Below are positions 48,663 through 60,690 of a DNA stretch of 64,000 nucleotides, in pieces (position 1 is the stretch's first letter; the number at the start of each line of letters is the position of its first letter). The notes beneath the pieces are model-generated. The model ran no database searches and was not told the DNA's origin. It worked only from the letters and a program-made list of their open reading frames with translations. The DNA is from Dermatemys mawii (Eukaryota; Chordata; Testudines; Dermatemydidae): contig ML677334.1 of NCBI GenBank assembly GCA_007922305.1, positions 57,667,967-57,731,966 of the forward strand, written 5' to 3'. A program made the translations under genes and the position numbers.

Positions 48663-48970
48663 TCAGAAGTAGCATAATAATGTATGCACCTACTCAAAGG
48701 TAACAGAAGTTGTGATCTCTTGTCACCCCACAGTGCCAAAAAGGAGCTTTTGTAAACCATCAGATTCACAGGGAGCACTGAACCTCTCTCTACACTCAGA
48801 AAACATCACAGAAACATTTAAAATACTAACAAAAATGAAAAGGTGTATGCTTTTAAGAAGTTTAATAATGAAGAAATACATAAATGAGTTAAGATTCTTA
48901 CTCATTATTGGCTTGATTCACCTAGGTAGTAAATGGCTTCAGCTCATCTACTGGTTTCAGTGGAAACTGA

Positions 48971-49359
48971 GTATTCAGTAAATAAGACGAGGAAGACTTT
49001 GTAGCACCTTAGAGACTAACCAGTTTATTTCAGCATAAGCTTTCGTGGGCTGTAGCCCACTTCATCGGATGCATAGAATGGAACAGAAGTAAGATGCATT
49101 TATTTGCACAGAAAGCAAAAAAAAAAAAAAGGTTGTACATTCGAATTGGTATGCTAATGTACAACCTTTTTTTTGCTTTCTGTGTGTATAAATGGATCTT
49201 ACTTCTGTTCCATTCTATGCATCCGATGAAGTGGGCTACAGCCCACGAAAGCTTATGCTGAAATAAACTGGTTAGTCTCTAAGGTGCTACAAAGTCTTCC
49301 TCGTCTTATTTACGGATACAGACTAACACGGCTGCTAATCTTAAACTTGGGTATTCAGT
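48971..49359 (+). mobile_element. palindromic Penelope-like terminal repeat with 9-bp duplication
   Basis: GTATTCAGT occurs at 48971-48979 and 49351-49359. Inside, 48980 to about 49145 and about 49155 to 49313 are near-perfect inverted copies (AATAAGACGAGGAAGACTTT ... AAAGTCTTCCTCGTCTTATT) with a loop of only about 20 bases. The right copy continues to GGATACAGACTAACACGGCT at 49334, the family's usual 3' end. Each arm carries a GATGAAGTGGGC...GCCCACGAAAGC hammerhead-like core. Confidence 0.85.
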
Positions 49360-51919
49360 GGTTCTCTGAATTTATCCTTGCACACACATGTGGGTAGATA
49401 TAAACTTCACATTGACTTAAATGCAGTTTTAAAACAATCTGTGCTCATTGGTATGAGAACTTAAGCACATTTACAATTTTTTTTTTTTTTTAAGTTTTAC
49501 TTAATCTTTAAAATATATTGATTAACAAACCCTGTGGTGGGGATAGTCTCATTCAGCCCTTAGATTAGATTAGATTTTAGAAGGCCTGGCACTGGCCCTA
49601 AATTGTATTTGTCAATTTCGCTATTGGTTGTCCTGATAGGATGCAAACATCAACAAATGGCTAGCTAGGCAGCTGATACGGAAATGCCTGCAAAATCTTA
49701 TACTTGGACCTCGAGCCCCTTTTAAAAAAAAAAATGGATTCAAAGGACTTTTTCTGTTTATTATGCAATGGACACGAAGAAGGTTAAATTTCTCATTTTA
49801 GTTCTTGGATAATCTCTCTTTATCAAAGGATTTTTACAGCCCCCTCTTGGCAGTATCCAATACACTGACACATGGAGCACAGATTTCTCAGCACTAAGTA
49901 AAATCCTATAAACACTTATGCATATGACTATCTTTACATGGTTAAGTAGTCCCTTTGACTCTGATCCTGGGCCAGAGCCCAGCAAAATCAAGTCCTCCAT
50001 GCAGAAAGTTAAGAACATGTGTATGTGTTTAGCATTATAGTCAAAAATTTTGACACACATATGAAAGAGAGAATTTTTATGTTTGGCAACTTCTCTAATC
50101 ACAATGAGACTTAACTTCATTACGTGACAAGCTTAATTTTTTCCTCAATGATACTTGTAACACAAAGCAAATATGAAATATCTAAGTTTTAGAAATGCTA
50201 GATTTCTAGATTTAATTATTTTAGGAAAGCATAAAGGACTAAATCTTAGTTTGATAAAACTCAAAAGGAATTTTGCCATTGAGATCAATGGGACCAGGTT
50301 CTCCCCCATAAAGCAGTTATATTCTTCCCCTCAAACTGCTTTCTTGACAAAAAGCCAGTGATACGGCTTTTGATAATGGATGCTATTTGTACTGAGTGTA
50401 GTGTCTAGACGCTCCAGTTGAGGAGCAGGATCCCATGGTGCCAGGCACTCTACCTACATAAAGTAAAAATACAGCTTCCAACTCAAAATGTTTACAATCT
50501 AAACATACGAGACCGATTTTTGGAGGCTTTGTATGCTTTTTTAATAAAAGAAACTACAGTCACGATTAAGGCACACATTTAATTTTACTTTGTAGCAGCC
50601 TACCCATGAATCCTTGCAAGTGTACATTTTCTACTCATTGGGTGAAATTGTGACCTTACTAAAACCCATGAAAAAACTCCCATTGACTTCACCAAGGCTA
50701 GGCTTTCATCCATCAAGTTTGTATGTATGTTTCATATTCTGTCAGTGAAGTGTGATTTCTTTCTATGGGCTGCATTCTCATCTGTGCTGTAGCAGATTCT
50801 TTTTGTTTGCAAACAAAACTGAAATTAGCAGAGGGGGTAAAACATTTTGCTCTATTAAACATTGTGTTGGGCTGCTGATCCAACTCCCATTGAACACATT
50901 GGAAACACTTCAGAATAACCAGATCAGGGCCTTATGGCTCCAATCAGCAGCCCTCTACATAACAAGAATGCTCTGTGTCTGCTCTGTGTAGTGACCAGGG
51001 AGCAAAGAAGTTTCACAAAGGGGAACTCTGCATCTCCATCCCTGTCACAGAGCTAAGGCTCCACACCAGGCCCTCTGTTGCAGTAGGTGATTAGTTGGGA
51101 TTTTAGTAACATAGCCAATGTGTCCACAAGATGGTTGGATATGCTACATGATATATAGGGTGAGTTACAGAAGGCCTTTCTAGGCTACTTTAGTGCTATG
51201 GGCACCGCCTTCCAGTCATGGCGGAGAATGCCATTTCCTGACTCAGCTCAACACATGCATAGTTCCCAACTTTTATTCACTTCGTCTTTTGGTCCAATAT
51301 TTAAAGTTTTTGTGGGGTATTAAATTGTAGAGAGATGTTGAGCTCTCTCTGTAGCTCCTGCCAGCATTTTTGTCACTGTTCAGGTATTGTGATTGCATCT
51401 TCTGTTACCCTTTAGTAAATGCATTGGTTGTTATGCCTCTCCCAATATCAGACATCAGGTTCTTTCTCATGGTGGCCACCCTAAATTTATACCCAATTTA
51501 TGTTTCTGCATCCAGTTCCAGTTAGCACAAATTAAACCAGATTTCTCTGGCAGAATTATCCTTCAGGATACATAGGCTAGGAAAGACCTCTTCACGAACA
51601 GTTTTTTGGTTCTCAATGTGAAACAACATTCAGTCCAATCTTCCGACAGCACCCACTAAATAGTGTGGGGAAAGAAATAAAGCCTCCTGCAGAAGTTGAA
51701 AGGATAGTTGTAGAGAAACTGAGAGCAACTACATCTTGTTACTCTATGATACTATCATTTTAGATGCAGTTGTAATAAAAAATAAATAGCTGAAATAGGC
51801 AGCTCTTCCTTTTACAATTTCACCTCTAAATGGTAGTAGTGAGTGTCAGTGAATGCAGTGACTAATACTAAATGAGCAGTATGTTAGTAATAATTAAATA
51901 ACTGCATTGACTTATTTTG

Positions 51920-53137
51920 TTTAGTAGAATCCATCCTCAACATACAGGATTCTGAAGGCAGTTATTGCTGATGCTGTTGAAATTTGGAAGGAACTGAGTG
52001 AGATCTTAAAAAGAGAAATCTGCAATTACAGCGTTAAATTGCAATCATTAAAAAAACAAATGGGACAAGCACCATCTCCAACTCATTTTCTTGCAAATAT
52101 TCTCAGTACTGAGTACTAAAGTCAAACCTTAACTGCTGAAGAAGAGAAGTTGGCTAACATGGACATCCAGCAATCATTGCTCCATAATGCCAACTCTAAT
52201 AAACTTCACAGCCAAGAAATGCATGTTTACTGATGATGTTTTAAAGAAAGTCACACCAGTGAACTGGTGGAATTCACATAAGCAGTTTCATTCAGAGACT
52301 GCTGTTGTGGTGATTTCACTTTTAACAGCAGTAGTTTCTTCTGCTGGTGTAGAAAGAGAATATTTTCTTCCTTTGGACTAATTCCTTCCAAACTGAGAAA
52401 TTGTTTGGGACCTGAAAAAGCAGGAAAGCTTGTTTTTTCTCTTCCAGATTATGAACAAACAGGAAAATGAAGGTGAAGACCACTGAGTTAGCTGCAGAAG
52501 CCAATATTTTAAGTTTCTCATGTTGACCTGGCTGACATAGTCAATTTAATTTTTATTGTTTTTTTTTAAAAAAATTCATTAACTGTTTTAGTTAACAATT
52601 TTAACAAAAACAAACTGGATTTTAAAAAATGTGAATGTTCAAATACATTCAAAAATTCATATATTTGTTTTGTTATAAAATTTTGTTTGCTGTTGAAGGG
52701 AAAAAATCCAGAATACATAATGTTGTTGTTTTAGTTAAATAAAACAATTTAAATGTCTGTCTGTCTGTTCTCCTACGACATCATGGCAAGAAAATCTTCC
52801 AAATATTAATGATTTAACCTGTTGAACTGGAAATAGTTCACCTCTCAATGACTTCATAAATATCTGCTTCAGTTACCTTTGGTAAATGAAACAACCAATC
52901 ATTCATTTTTTGATATAGCTGTAAAACTAATCTGAAAAGTTTTCAAAACAAATCACTTAAAAATATGTAGTGTGTACCTTCTAAAAATAAAGCCTACATC
53001 TATCTCTGAGTTGTGAAGGATATGTATTCAGGTTATACAAACTATCAAGAATGCATTTTTATGTAGAAATCCATGATTAAATTGAGTCTTCCTGACTAGT
53101 GATTCAAATCACTTTGATTTAAATCAAATCCGCCCTG
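51920..53137 (+). mobile_element. decayed hAT transposon
   Basis: The right end TTTGATTTAAATCAAATCCG then CCCTG is a known reptile hAT terminus. The left end was not located. The 51930-52490 part encodes a transposase remnant (separate entry). The rest is AT-rich untranslated sequence. It ends about 130 bp before the DSG2 microexon. Confidence 0.7.
51930..52490 (+). pseudogene. hAT transposase remnant, C-terminal part
   Basis: Interrupted frames give KKVTPVNWWNSHKQFHSETA and LLTAVVSSAGVEREYF, matching the hAT C-terminal dimerisation block (PxxWW, SSAxVERxFS), then SKLRNCLGPEKAGKLVF and, one frame over, IMNKQENEGEDH. Early stops and shifts mean it is inactive. The N-terminal BED finger and catalytic core are not recognised. 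Confidence 0.75.
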
Positions 53138-53264
53138 CCTTGCAATATCAGACTCTTACTTGTTTGTTTTGAAGTTTGTTTTGGGTGTAGTTGTATAAGG
53201 TGTACCTTAATGCCACTAAACGGATGCAGAATGAATAACATTGAATATATCATTTCTTTGACAG

Positions 53265-53300
53265 ATCTGTTTGAACTTTGGAAATGGACTTCACATAGAG
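53265..53300 (+). CDS. DSG2: DSG2 exon 2, 36-nt microexon
   Basis: Between the acceptor catttctttgacag and the donor gtaggc lie exactly twelve codons, ICLNFGNGLHIE. Human DSG2 has ICFNVGSGLHLQ as its 12-codon exon 2. Both ends are phase 0, joining exon 1 and exon 3 without a shift. It finishes the signal peptide and starts the propeptide. It lies about 130 bp downstream of a decayed hAT transposon. Confidence 0.94.
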
Positions 53301-53559
53301 GTAGGCAATGGCTGAGAAATAAATACAATGTCTATGTGTAGAAAAGGTTTTCTGAGCAAACAGTAAACAAGAAAAGACCATTTTACTTCAAACTGGTAAA
53401 GAGCTTGAGTTGCTTCGATGTAGACACAACATAAAAGTCATATCTACTGCAGAAATATAATTGAATAGGCCCAGTCCTAAACCCGTCTACATTAATGCTG
53501 TTTTCCATTGAGAAAAAACTTCCCTAGAATACTATGGTTGTGATGAATCAACTTTGAGA

Positions 53560-54000
53560 TTCTCTGAGTTAATGGTAGTGATTGTTTGTTAGTTTTTGGC
53601 TGGTATCAAGGCGAGAGTCACATGGAGAACTTGGGCACTGCACCACCATCATCTTTTGTGCAGTTTTAGGTATGCACAGAGCATTCCTACTGCACTGGGC
53701 CCTGAAAGCAAGACAGTGGACCTAGTCTGAACACCTAGTCAGAGTGTCCCACTGAAGCTTAGGCACGAGTAAGGAACCAAACTGTTCAGCTGTGTTGAGT
53801 TAGGGAGCTGCCTTCATGCTCGGCAACCAAACTCTAGGCCTCTCTAGGACTTTAATGGAGGAAACTTAGATGCCTAGGGAGTTTAAGCACCTCGAGGAAT
53901 AGGCATCCAGCTAAGCAGTGGTTTTGTGAATGCCAGTGGTGCCTGAATGTTGGATTTAGGCATCTAGCTGCCATTTTAGACACCTAAGATTCTGTCATGA
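53560..54000. repeat. probable interspersed repeat (TAGGCACCTAAG type)
   Basis: Repeated short pieces such as TTAGGCATCTAGCTGCC, GATGCCTAGGGAG and ACACCTAAGAT point to an old dispersed repeat. Boundaries are not visible. Confidence 0.4.
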
Positions 54001-54647
54001 ATCCCACGCCAGATCTGAATCTGGATACTGAGAGCCACTGCACTGAGTAAGCCAGGCAGGTACGTGGGTCTCCATGAGAAAGAGAATAAGGTAGTGGAAG
54101 CAAGGAGTTGACAAGATTATGGCATAAAGGTGGGTAACAAAGAGCCAGTGGGAGGATGAATGTGGAGGGCTCTGGTTCTATGAACAGGGTGGAAGAAGCA
54201 TCAAAAGAGAGAAGATGAAGGTTGTTGGATGGGGGTGAGGGAGGTTTGAGGGGAAGGCAAACAGGGGAAATGTGAGATAGCCACCACTTTAATTCACATC
54301 CATTCTGAGAGATCTGACTAATTCCCAGATGTCTCATAATTTATATTTATATATTTTATTAAACCTGGCCTTTTCAAGTGAGTGTTTAAAAGAAGCAAAC
54401 ACATTTCCTTCTTACGTGGGTTTTCAGGGAAGAGTCTGACCCTTACCATTAAAATAAACTATACTTATTAGAAAAAAAATCTAGGGTAAAATCAGAATGT
54501 AAATTTAAACCACCAGCTTGTTTAATTAAAATTACATGCAGAAAATGGCACCCAGAACTTCTAAGCACAGCAGCGGTCAACTGAGAAGAGTATTAGTGGT
54601 TAATCCTTAAAATGTAATGTTGGAATTGAAACCTGCTTTTTTCATAG

Positions 54648-54782
54648 GTTTTTAATCAAGCTGCCAAGAATGATCATCTGTCAAATCAGAATAGTAAAAT
54701 CAGACAAAAGCGGGAATGGGTTGTTCCACCTGCTACAGTAACGGAAGAGGATGACAGTTTGAAGATTAATCCAATTGCTAAA
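54648..54782 (+). CDS. DSG2: DSG2 exon 3 (propeptide and EC1 start)
   Basis: The acceptor is gcttttttcatag and the donor gtaagt; 45 codons, phase 0. The propeptide ends in IRQKR, a furin-type cleavage site, so the mature protein begins EWVVPPA. Trp2 is the strand-swap residue of classical and desmosomal cadherins. The exon ends SLKINPIAK, matching human KKNPIAK. Confidence 0.98.
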
Positions 54783-55338
54783 GTAAGTCAGAGAACACCT
54801 GAAACACAGTAAGATGGGAGATGTTATTGAAAGTACGTTGTTGCATGTAAAATATGTCTGTGGCCTACTCTAAACACACAAACTGTTAAGAACACTCTCC
54901 AACTCTTCAAGCCAGCAATTTTAAAGAAAATGTTATCCTGGCAATGATCCCAACAATGGAATTTTCAGCATGAATGCTTTGCAGGATTAGGCCAACAGTA
55001 ACTGTTCTTATTATTCCTTACAAAACTGGGGTTTTCTTCACCAATGTATCTGTTCAACAATGAATAATATGTAATAAATAACTAAAAATCAAACAAATGT
55101 AACAGTTGCTGTAGGTTCTACACAACATATGAACAACTTTATTTACGCAGTACTTAGTATATGTGTCCAGTTCCTGTATTTTACAGTGTTTCTTTAAAAG
55201 TGGTTGGTTGGTTTGTTTTAAAGAAAAAAAAGTCTGTGGACACTGTTTAATGTTGGTTGGCCTCAATTTTTATGTATCTTTTTCTTCTTTTAGCTCATAA
55301 AGTTTATACTCACATTACCTGTATTAAAAAACAACAAC

Positions 55339-55530
55339 CCTATGTTAAAAGAATGTTAACATTACAAAGTCAATCACTGCAAGTTAGGAAATGCCAGAAT
55401 TAAGGTTGCTTGTGCAACCTTAATTTGTCCCTCCTGCCTTCTGTGTATGCATTATGATACAGTATTTAATTATGTAATCAAATAGTATTTTTTCCCCGTG
55501 ACCCTGCCTCATTCAGTGCACAGGAAGGTT
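55339..55530 (+). repeat. dispersed repeat family A, copy 3
   Basis: It shares TTACAAAGTCAATCACTGCA, GGAAATGCCAGAATTAAGGT, TGCATTATGATACAGTATTT and CTCATTCAGTGCACAGGA with the copies in the DSG1-like gene. A related unit lies in introns of both paralogues, at unrelated positions. Confidence 0.7.
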
Positions 55531-55659
55531 CGTGCTTTACTCATGAACTGTGTGTTGGTGTCTCTCTCTCTCTCTCCTCATTATTAAATATGTGGCCTCA
55601 GGTCTTATTTACTGCACACTGTTCAAACTCTGTTCTGAAGAAGGAATTTTTAATTTTCC

Positions 55660-55812
55660 TTTGGACTTTTATATGATGCTCATCACTAGAGTATTTGAGT
55701 GCTTCACAAACATTAATTAATCGATCTTCATAACACTCTGTGAGGTGTATGTGTGGAGGGGTGATATCCCCATTTTACAGATGGGCTGCAGAGGCACAGA
55801 GATATTAAAATC
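55660..55812 (+). repeat. MIR/CORE-SINE-like fragment
   Basis: GAGTGCTTCACAAACATTAA then ATCCCCATTTTACAGATGGG and CAGAGGCACAGAGATATTAA is a clear MIR-type tail. The continuing AGTGACTTTCTTAACATCAC at 56024 suggests that about 210 bp was inserted into it. Confidence 0.75.
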
Positions 55813-57024
55813 AAAAGTATTCATTGTTTTGAGTGCTCCACTTATGATGCATAAGACCTAATTTTTCAGAGTACTTAGTATTATATAGCAACCAACACCT
55901 CTTGACTTCAGTTACAGCTGTTAGTGCTCAGCGCTGCTACAAATCAGAATTCATGGTGTAAAGTTGGGCACCCAGAAAATGAGGAATGCACAGTTAGTTA
56001 TGGCAAGTGAAAAACTTGTTTTTAAGTGACTTTCTTAACATCACATAGGAAGTCTGTAGCAGAAGGAAGAGCAGAATCCAGTTCTCCAGGAAAACATCCA
56101 ATTGCCTTAACAATGAGATCCTCAATTCTTTTCTTGCAGTTCCCAGCCTCATTCACTATGCACTTTTCAACTTCCACAACAAATGAGGTAGCAGTTCTAC
56201 AGCCTCCTTCTCTACCCTGAGTCATCCTTTATTGAATTCATTCATTCAGTGGTCCTATGGAAAAAATATGATCATGTAATTGAATACTGTCACAATGTGT
56301 ACACTCAGGGAGCATTTCCTGACTTCTGAGTACTTGACTTCACAGCCTTAACATGTAATTTCTTAGGTTTTTAAAAAAGCAAACATCAGAAACAGAAATT
56401 CCATTGTGTGGTATAATGACAACAGCAGGACTGGAATCTATAGATCCACTGCACAGTTCTCTGGCACTTGAGCTAAAGGAGTAACTGATAGCAATAATAG
56501 TTTTTCATCCTCTGTGTGGATCAGAACTACAAGAGAATGAAATGCACATTTGACAGTGGCGTTGACAGATATTTGCTGATAGCAGAGGACTGGTGAGATT
56601 CATCAGTCTGGGATTCCATTTCAGTCTCTGGAGAGAGGTGTGCTGTGGTGCATGTAAACCCTTCTTCTTGTTTCCTTCCCTCCCCACTTATTTCACTGGT
56701 CTACAATTTTTTAGAAGTCGTCTGCTTCAGAGAGAAAATGTGATATTTATTATGTATTTTGATGTGCTGAATTCAAATATGACAATTAAAACAACTGGCT
56801 ACTGTTTCTAAGATTTTTAAGTTTTTACATTTTATGTCTATGTATATTGTGTAGATAGTAGAGTTTTAATCATAAATTGTAAACCTAGGTCTTTTCATGT
56901 GTTTACGGTTGCTTTAGATGATATTTCACCTGTCCTGTTTATGTAACACTTTACAAATCAGCAAAAGGGTTATATAAATAAAATGAAGCAAAAGGCAAAA
57001 AACTATTATGTACATAGTTTAGTC

Positions 57025-58716
57025 CTATTCAGTGTCTACTCGGCGCTTCTTGGCTTGTCTCTTGTATTCATTAAATGGAGCATCTCTTGTCACTGTCCAG
57101 CAATAGTCTACAAGCATTGATGGGCTCCATTTGCCCTGACAGCATTTCTCCATTGTTGCAATGTCCTGGTGAAATCGCTCGCCGTGCTCGTCGCTCACTG
57201 CTCCGCAGTTCGGTGGAAAAAATCTAGATGAGAGTGCAAAAAATGTATCTTTAGTGACATGTTGCAACCAAGGCTTTTGTATGCCTTGAGGAGGTTTTCC
57301 ACCAAAAACCTGTAGTTGTCTGCCTTGTTGTTTCCGAGAAAATGTATTGCCACTGACTGGAAGGCTTTCCATGCCGTCTTTTCCTTGCCACGCAGTGCAT
57401 GGTCAAATGCATCATCTTGAAGAAGTTCAGGAATCTGAGGACCAACAGACACCTTCCTTTATCTTAGCTTCACTTAACCTTGGAAATTTTCCACGGAGGT
57501 ACTTGAAAGCTGCTTGTGTTTTGTCAATGGCCTTGACAAAGTTCTTCATCAGAACCAGCTTGATATGTAAGGGTGGTAACAAAATCTTCCTTGATTCAAC
57601 AAGTGGTGGATGCTGAACACTTTTCCTCCCAGGCTCCAATGACTGTCAGAGTGGCCAATCTTTCTTGATGTAGTGGGAATCTCTTGCACGACTATCCCAT
57701 TCGCAGAGAAAACAGCAGTACTTTGTGTATCCAGTCTGCAGACCAAGCAAGAGAGCAACAACCTTCAAATCGCCACAAAGCTGCCACTGATGTAGGTCAT
57801 AGTTTATGCACCTCAAAAGTTGTTTCATGTTGTCATAGGTTTCCTTCATACGGACTGCATGACCAACTGGAATTGATGGCAAAACATTGCCATTATGCAG
57901 CAAAACAGCTTTAAGACTCATCTTCGATGAATCAATGAAGAGTCTCCACTCATCTGGATCGTGAATGATGTTGAGGGCTGCCATCACACCATTGATGTTA
58001 TTGCAGGCTACAAGATCACCTTCCATGAAGAAGAATGGGACAAGATCCTTTTGACGGTCACGGAACATGGAAACCCTAACATCACCTGCCAGGAGATTCC
58101 ACTGCTGTAGTCTGGAGCCCAACAGCTCTGCCTTACTCTTGGGTAGTTCCAAATCCCTGACAAGGTCATTCAGTTCAGCTTGTGTTATGAGGTGTGGTTC
58201 AGAGGAGGAGGATGGGAGAAAATGTGGGTCCTGTGACATTGATGGTTCAGGACCAGAAGTTTCATCCTCTTCCTCTTCCTCGTCTGACTCAAGTAAGAGT
58301 GATTCTGGTGCATCAGGAACCGGCAGTGCTTCTCCGTGGGGTATTGGGTGTATAGCTGATGGAATGTTTGGATAATGCACAGTCCACTTTTTCTTCTTTG
58401 ACACACCTTTCCCAACTGGAGGCACCATGCAGAAGTAACAATTGCTGGTATGATCTGTTGGCTCTCTCCAAATCATTGGCACTGCAAAAGGCAGAGATTT
58501 CCTTTTCCTGTTCAACCACTGGCGAAGATTTGTTGCACAAGTGTTGCAGCATATGTGTGGGGCCCACCTCTTGTCCTGATCTCCAGTTTTGCAGCCAAAA
58601 TAAAGGTGATAGGCTTTCTTAACCATAGTGGTTATACTGCGCTTTTGTGATGCAAATGTCACTTCACCACAAACATAGCAGACGTTATCTGCACTGTTCA
58701 CACAAGTACGAGGCAT
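57025..58716 (-). pseudogene. broken zinc-ribbon transposase-like gene
   Basis: A 356-codon frame (58716 down to 57649) starts MPRTCVNSADNVCYVCGEVT. It has several Cys pairs: CYVC, HICCNTC, SNCYFC and KYCCFLCEWD. The middle holds LFIDSSKMSLKAVLLHNGN and QLCGDLKVVALLLGLQ. The same frame continues past a TGA at 57646-57648 to about 57430. One frameshift near 57450 and another near 57215 then lead to NCGAVSDEHGERFHQDI and a basic end, QAKKRRVDTE. I recognise close relatives as unnamed multicopy proteins in arthropods, fish and turtles. Asp (FIDSS), Asp (CGDLK) and Glu (EHGERFH) could be an RNase H-like DDE triad; that is inference. No terminal repeats were located. Sits in DSG2 intron 3, antisense. 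Confidence 0.8.
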
Positions 58717-59204
58717 CTCTGCTCACTTTGGCTAAACAGAAATGTGCCCCTTTGCAAAATCAAACACTGACAAATAAGAGAGCACGACACTGTATGATTT
58801 CTAGAGCTGATATAGGGCAATTTGTTCAGCAGAGCGATGTAAGCTTCGTTATGTTTGCATCATCCATGACTTCTAGGAATAACATGATGCAGTTCATATC
58901 ATGTATGAGCCAATACCAGCTTCAGATTGCATCATTCATTGTTTTGCCTAAAAAGCAAGTACTGTCCAAACCCAGTCATAGATTTATTCATAGATCCAGT
59001 CAAAGATGTATTTTAGTCATTTCTGGTTTAAATTGAGATCCCTTCCCTTTATAACTCACTTATCCTCCGCCATTCCCATGTCAAGGGTCGTATATACTGA
59101 CCCAATAGCGTATCTTGAAAACTAGAGCCAATCAACAATTTTAAGCATCATTTTCGTTCTCAGTGACCCAGAATTAGTAAAGTTTGACTACATTTATTTC
59201 AGAA

Positions 59205-59735
59205 GCATTTTGGCTGTAGAGCAGTGTTTCCTGTCTAGTCAAACTTGTCTCTCTTTTCACCCCAACCATGTCCTTATCCCAGTTTCCACTTATCAGGTTT
59301 CACATCCAATCTCTTTGCTCCGTCACTTCTTTCTCCCACTCCAGGCTCCCCATCTGAGTCCCAATTTCCAACACCCCTCCCAGTCTGTTGTCTTGCCCAG
59401 CCAGGCCCAGACCTTGCCCTGTTTCCCAGTTTTTCATCTGATCTTAGTGTTCCTTCATGCCCACCACCGCTCATCCCCTTACCAGCTCTGTCTCCTTGAC
59501 CAAGCAATCCCGTCCCCCTGCTCCTCCCCCTGCTGCCTCACCAGTCCCCAGCCTCTCCTTCCCCACAACTTCTAGTCAGAGTTGCATTCCCTCACCCATG
59601 CCAGTCTCCTCAGTTCCTTGTTCTGATCTACTCCACTTCCTCCGCACTGAGTCTGGCTCTTGTCCCTCTGCATTTGAGTTAGGCAGCTTCCTCCATCATG
59701 CTTCCTTAGTGCCAGCAAGGGATGGCCATTGAAAG
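59205..59735 (+). repeat. C/T-rich block of unknown origin
   Basis: About 500 bases strongly enriched in C and T (CTTTCTCCCACTCCAGGCTC, CCCGTCCCCCTGCTCCTCCC). It gives overlapping open frames in several phases, as composition predicts, with no domain. It lies about 500 bp from the start of the transposase-like gene and may be part of that element. Confidence 0.5.
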
Positions 59736-60454
59736 TACAGGAAAGCCAGGCTCTCTTCTCTCAGTTACAGTGCCCAGCATGATCCTAGCCCAGAGTATTA
59801 ATTACAAGGGAGGTCTAATTTTGCGTTTTTAGTGCTGTGCTACCAGAGCATGCTCCAGTCATTCTGTGGTGATGTCACGTGATAATACTACACCATACAT
59901 AGGAACTATGGGGGAGTGAAGCATGCTCATCACATCTTCAGAAGATTCAGCTACTAAACTCTAAATGTCTTCTGAGCAGGGGCATGAACTGATATTTTTC
60001 AAAAGCTATTCACTTGGCCAGATTTGGGCAGATTTACATAAGAATTGCAGAAGGCATATTCTTCATATAAAAATAACCCTTTATACCAATTTTTATGCCC
60101 CTGGTCCATAGCATGCGGGCACTAGAGCTATTCAGAAATAAATCCTTAGAACATTTTAAATATTGCAAAATATGTTTCCCAACAATGTTCTCAGAAATGG
60201 CTGAACTGTTTTGGCTGAAATTTTCTAAAAAATTCAGTCTGATGAAAACACCCAGCATGGAGAATTTTAGCCAAATGATTTAAGTTTGTCAAAGCTATAA
60301 GCAATTGAAAAGAGGATCTTGTAATAGAAAGTCTTGGGCAATCTTAATAATAGACGGTGCTGTCAGCCCTGCCTGTAATGATATAAAGCAAATGTTTTAG
60401 GACTAGATTGTATAATTTGCATTGTAGGTGCAGTTCTGAGAAGGATTATGTCTC

Positions 60455-60690
60455 AGGCCTGGTCTACACTGAGGGAATATGGCATAGCTGAAGTCGATGT
60501 ACTTAGAGCTACTTACTGCGGTGTCTTCACTGTGGTAAGTCGACTGCTGATGCTCTCCCATCGACTGCATCTGTGCTTCTCGCTCCGGTGGAGTACCGGT
60601 ATTGCCAGGAGAGCGCTCAGTGGTCGATTTATCGCGTCTTCACTAGACACGCTAAGTCGACCCTTGCCGGATCAATCACTCTGGAGGTAA
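60455..60690. mobile_element. CG-rich MITE with GGCCTGGTCTACACT end
   Basis: It begins GGCCTGGTCTACACTGAGGG, then GCATAGCTGAAGTCGATGTA and GTGGTCGATTTATCGCGTCT. Sequence relatives are at 5886-6156. The right terminal repeat appears missing or decayed. Confidence 0.65.

Larger units (their letters stand above)
43156..53264 (+). other. DSG2 intron 1, remaining sequence
   Basis: An 11.0-kb intron spans 42231-53264. Apart from the repeats listed separately, I see no exon. The open frame at 46171-46422 lacks recognisable domain or splice context. Confidence 0.6.

Noticed and set aside
57684..59036. Plus-strand open frames opposite the transposase-like gene
   Set aside because: They are antisense shadows of the minus-strand frame, which has conserved Cys and acidic motifs.
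59210..59732. Overlapping open frames of 77-121 codons
   Set aside because: Ser/Pro/Leu-rich products of the C/T-rich block, with no recognisable domain or splice context.
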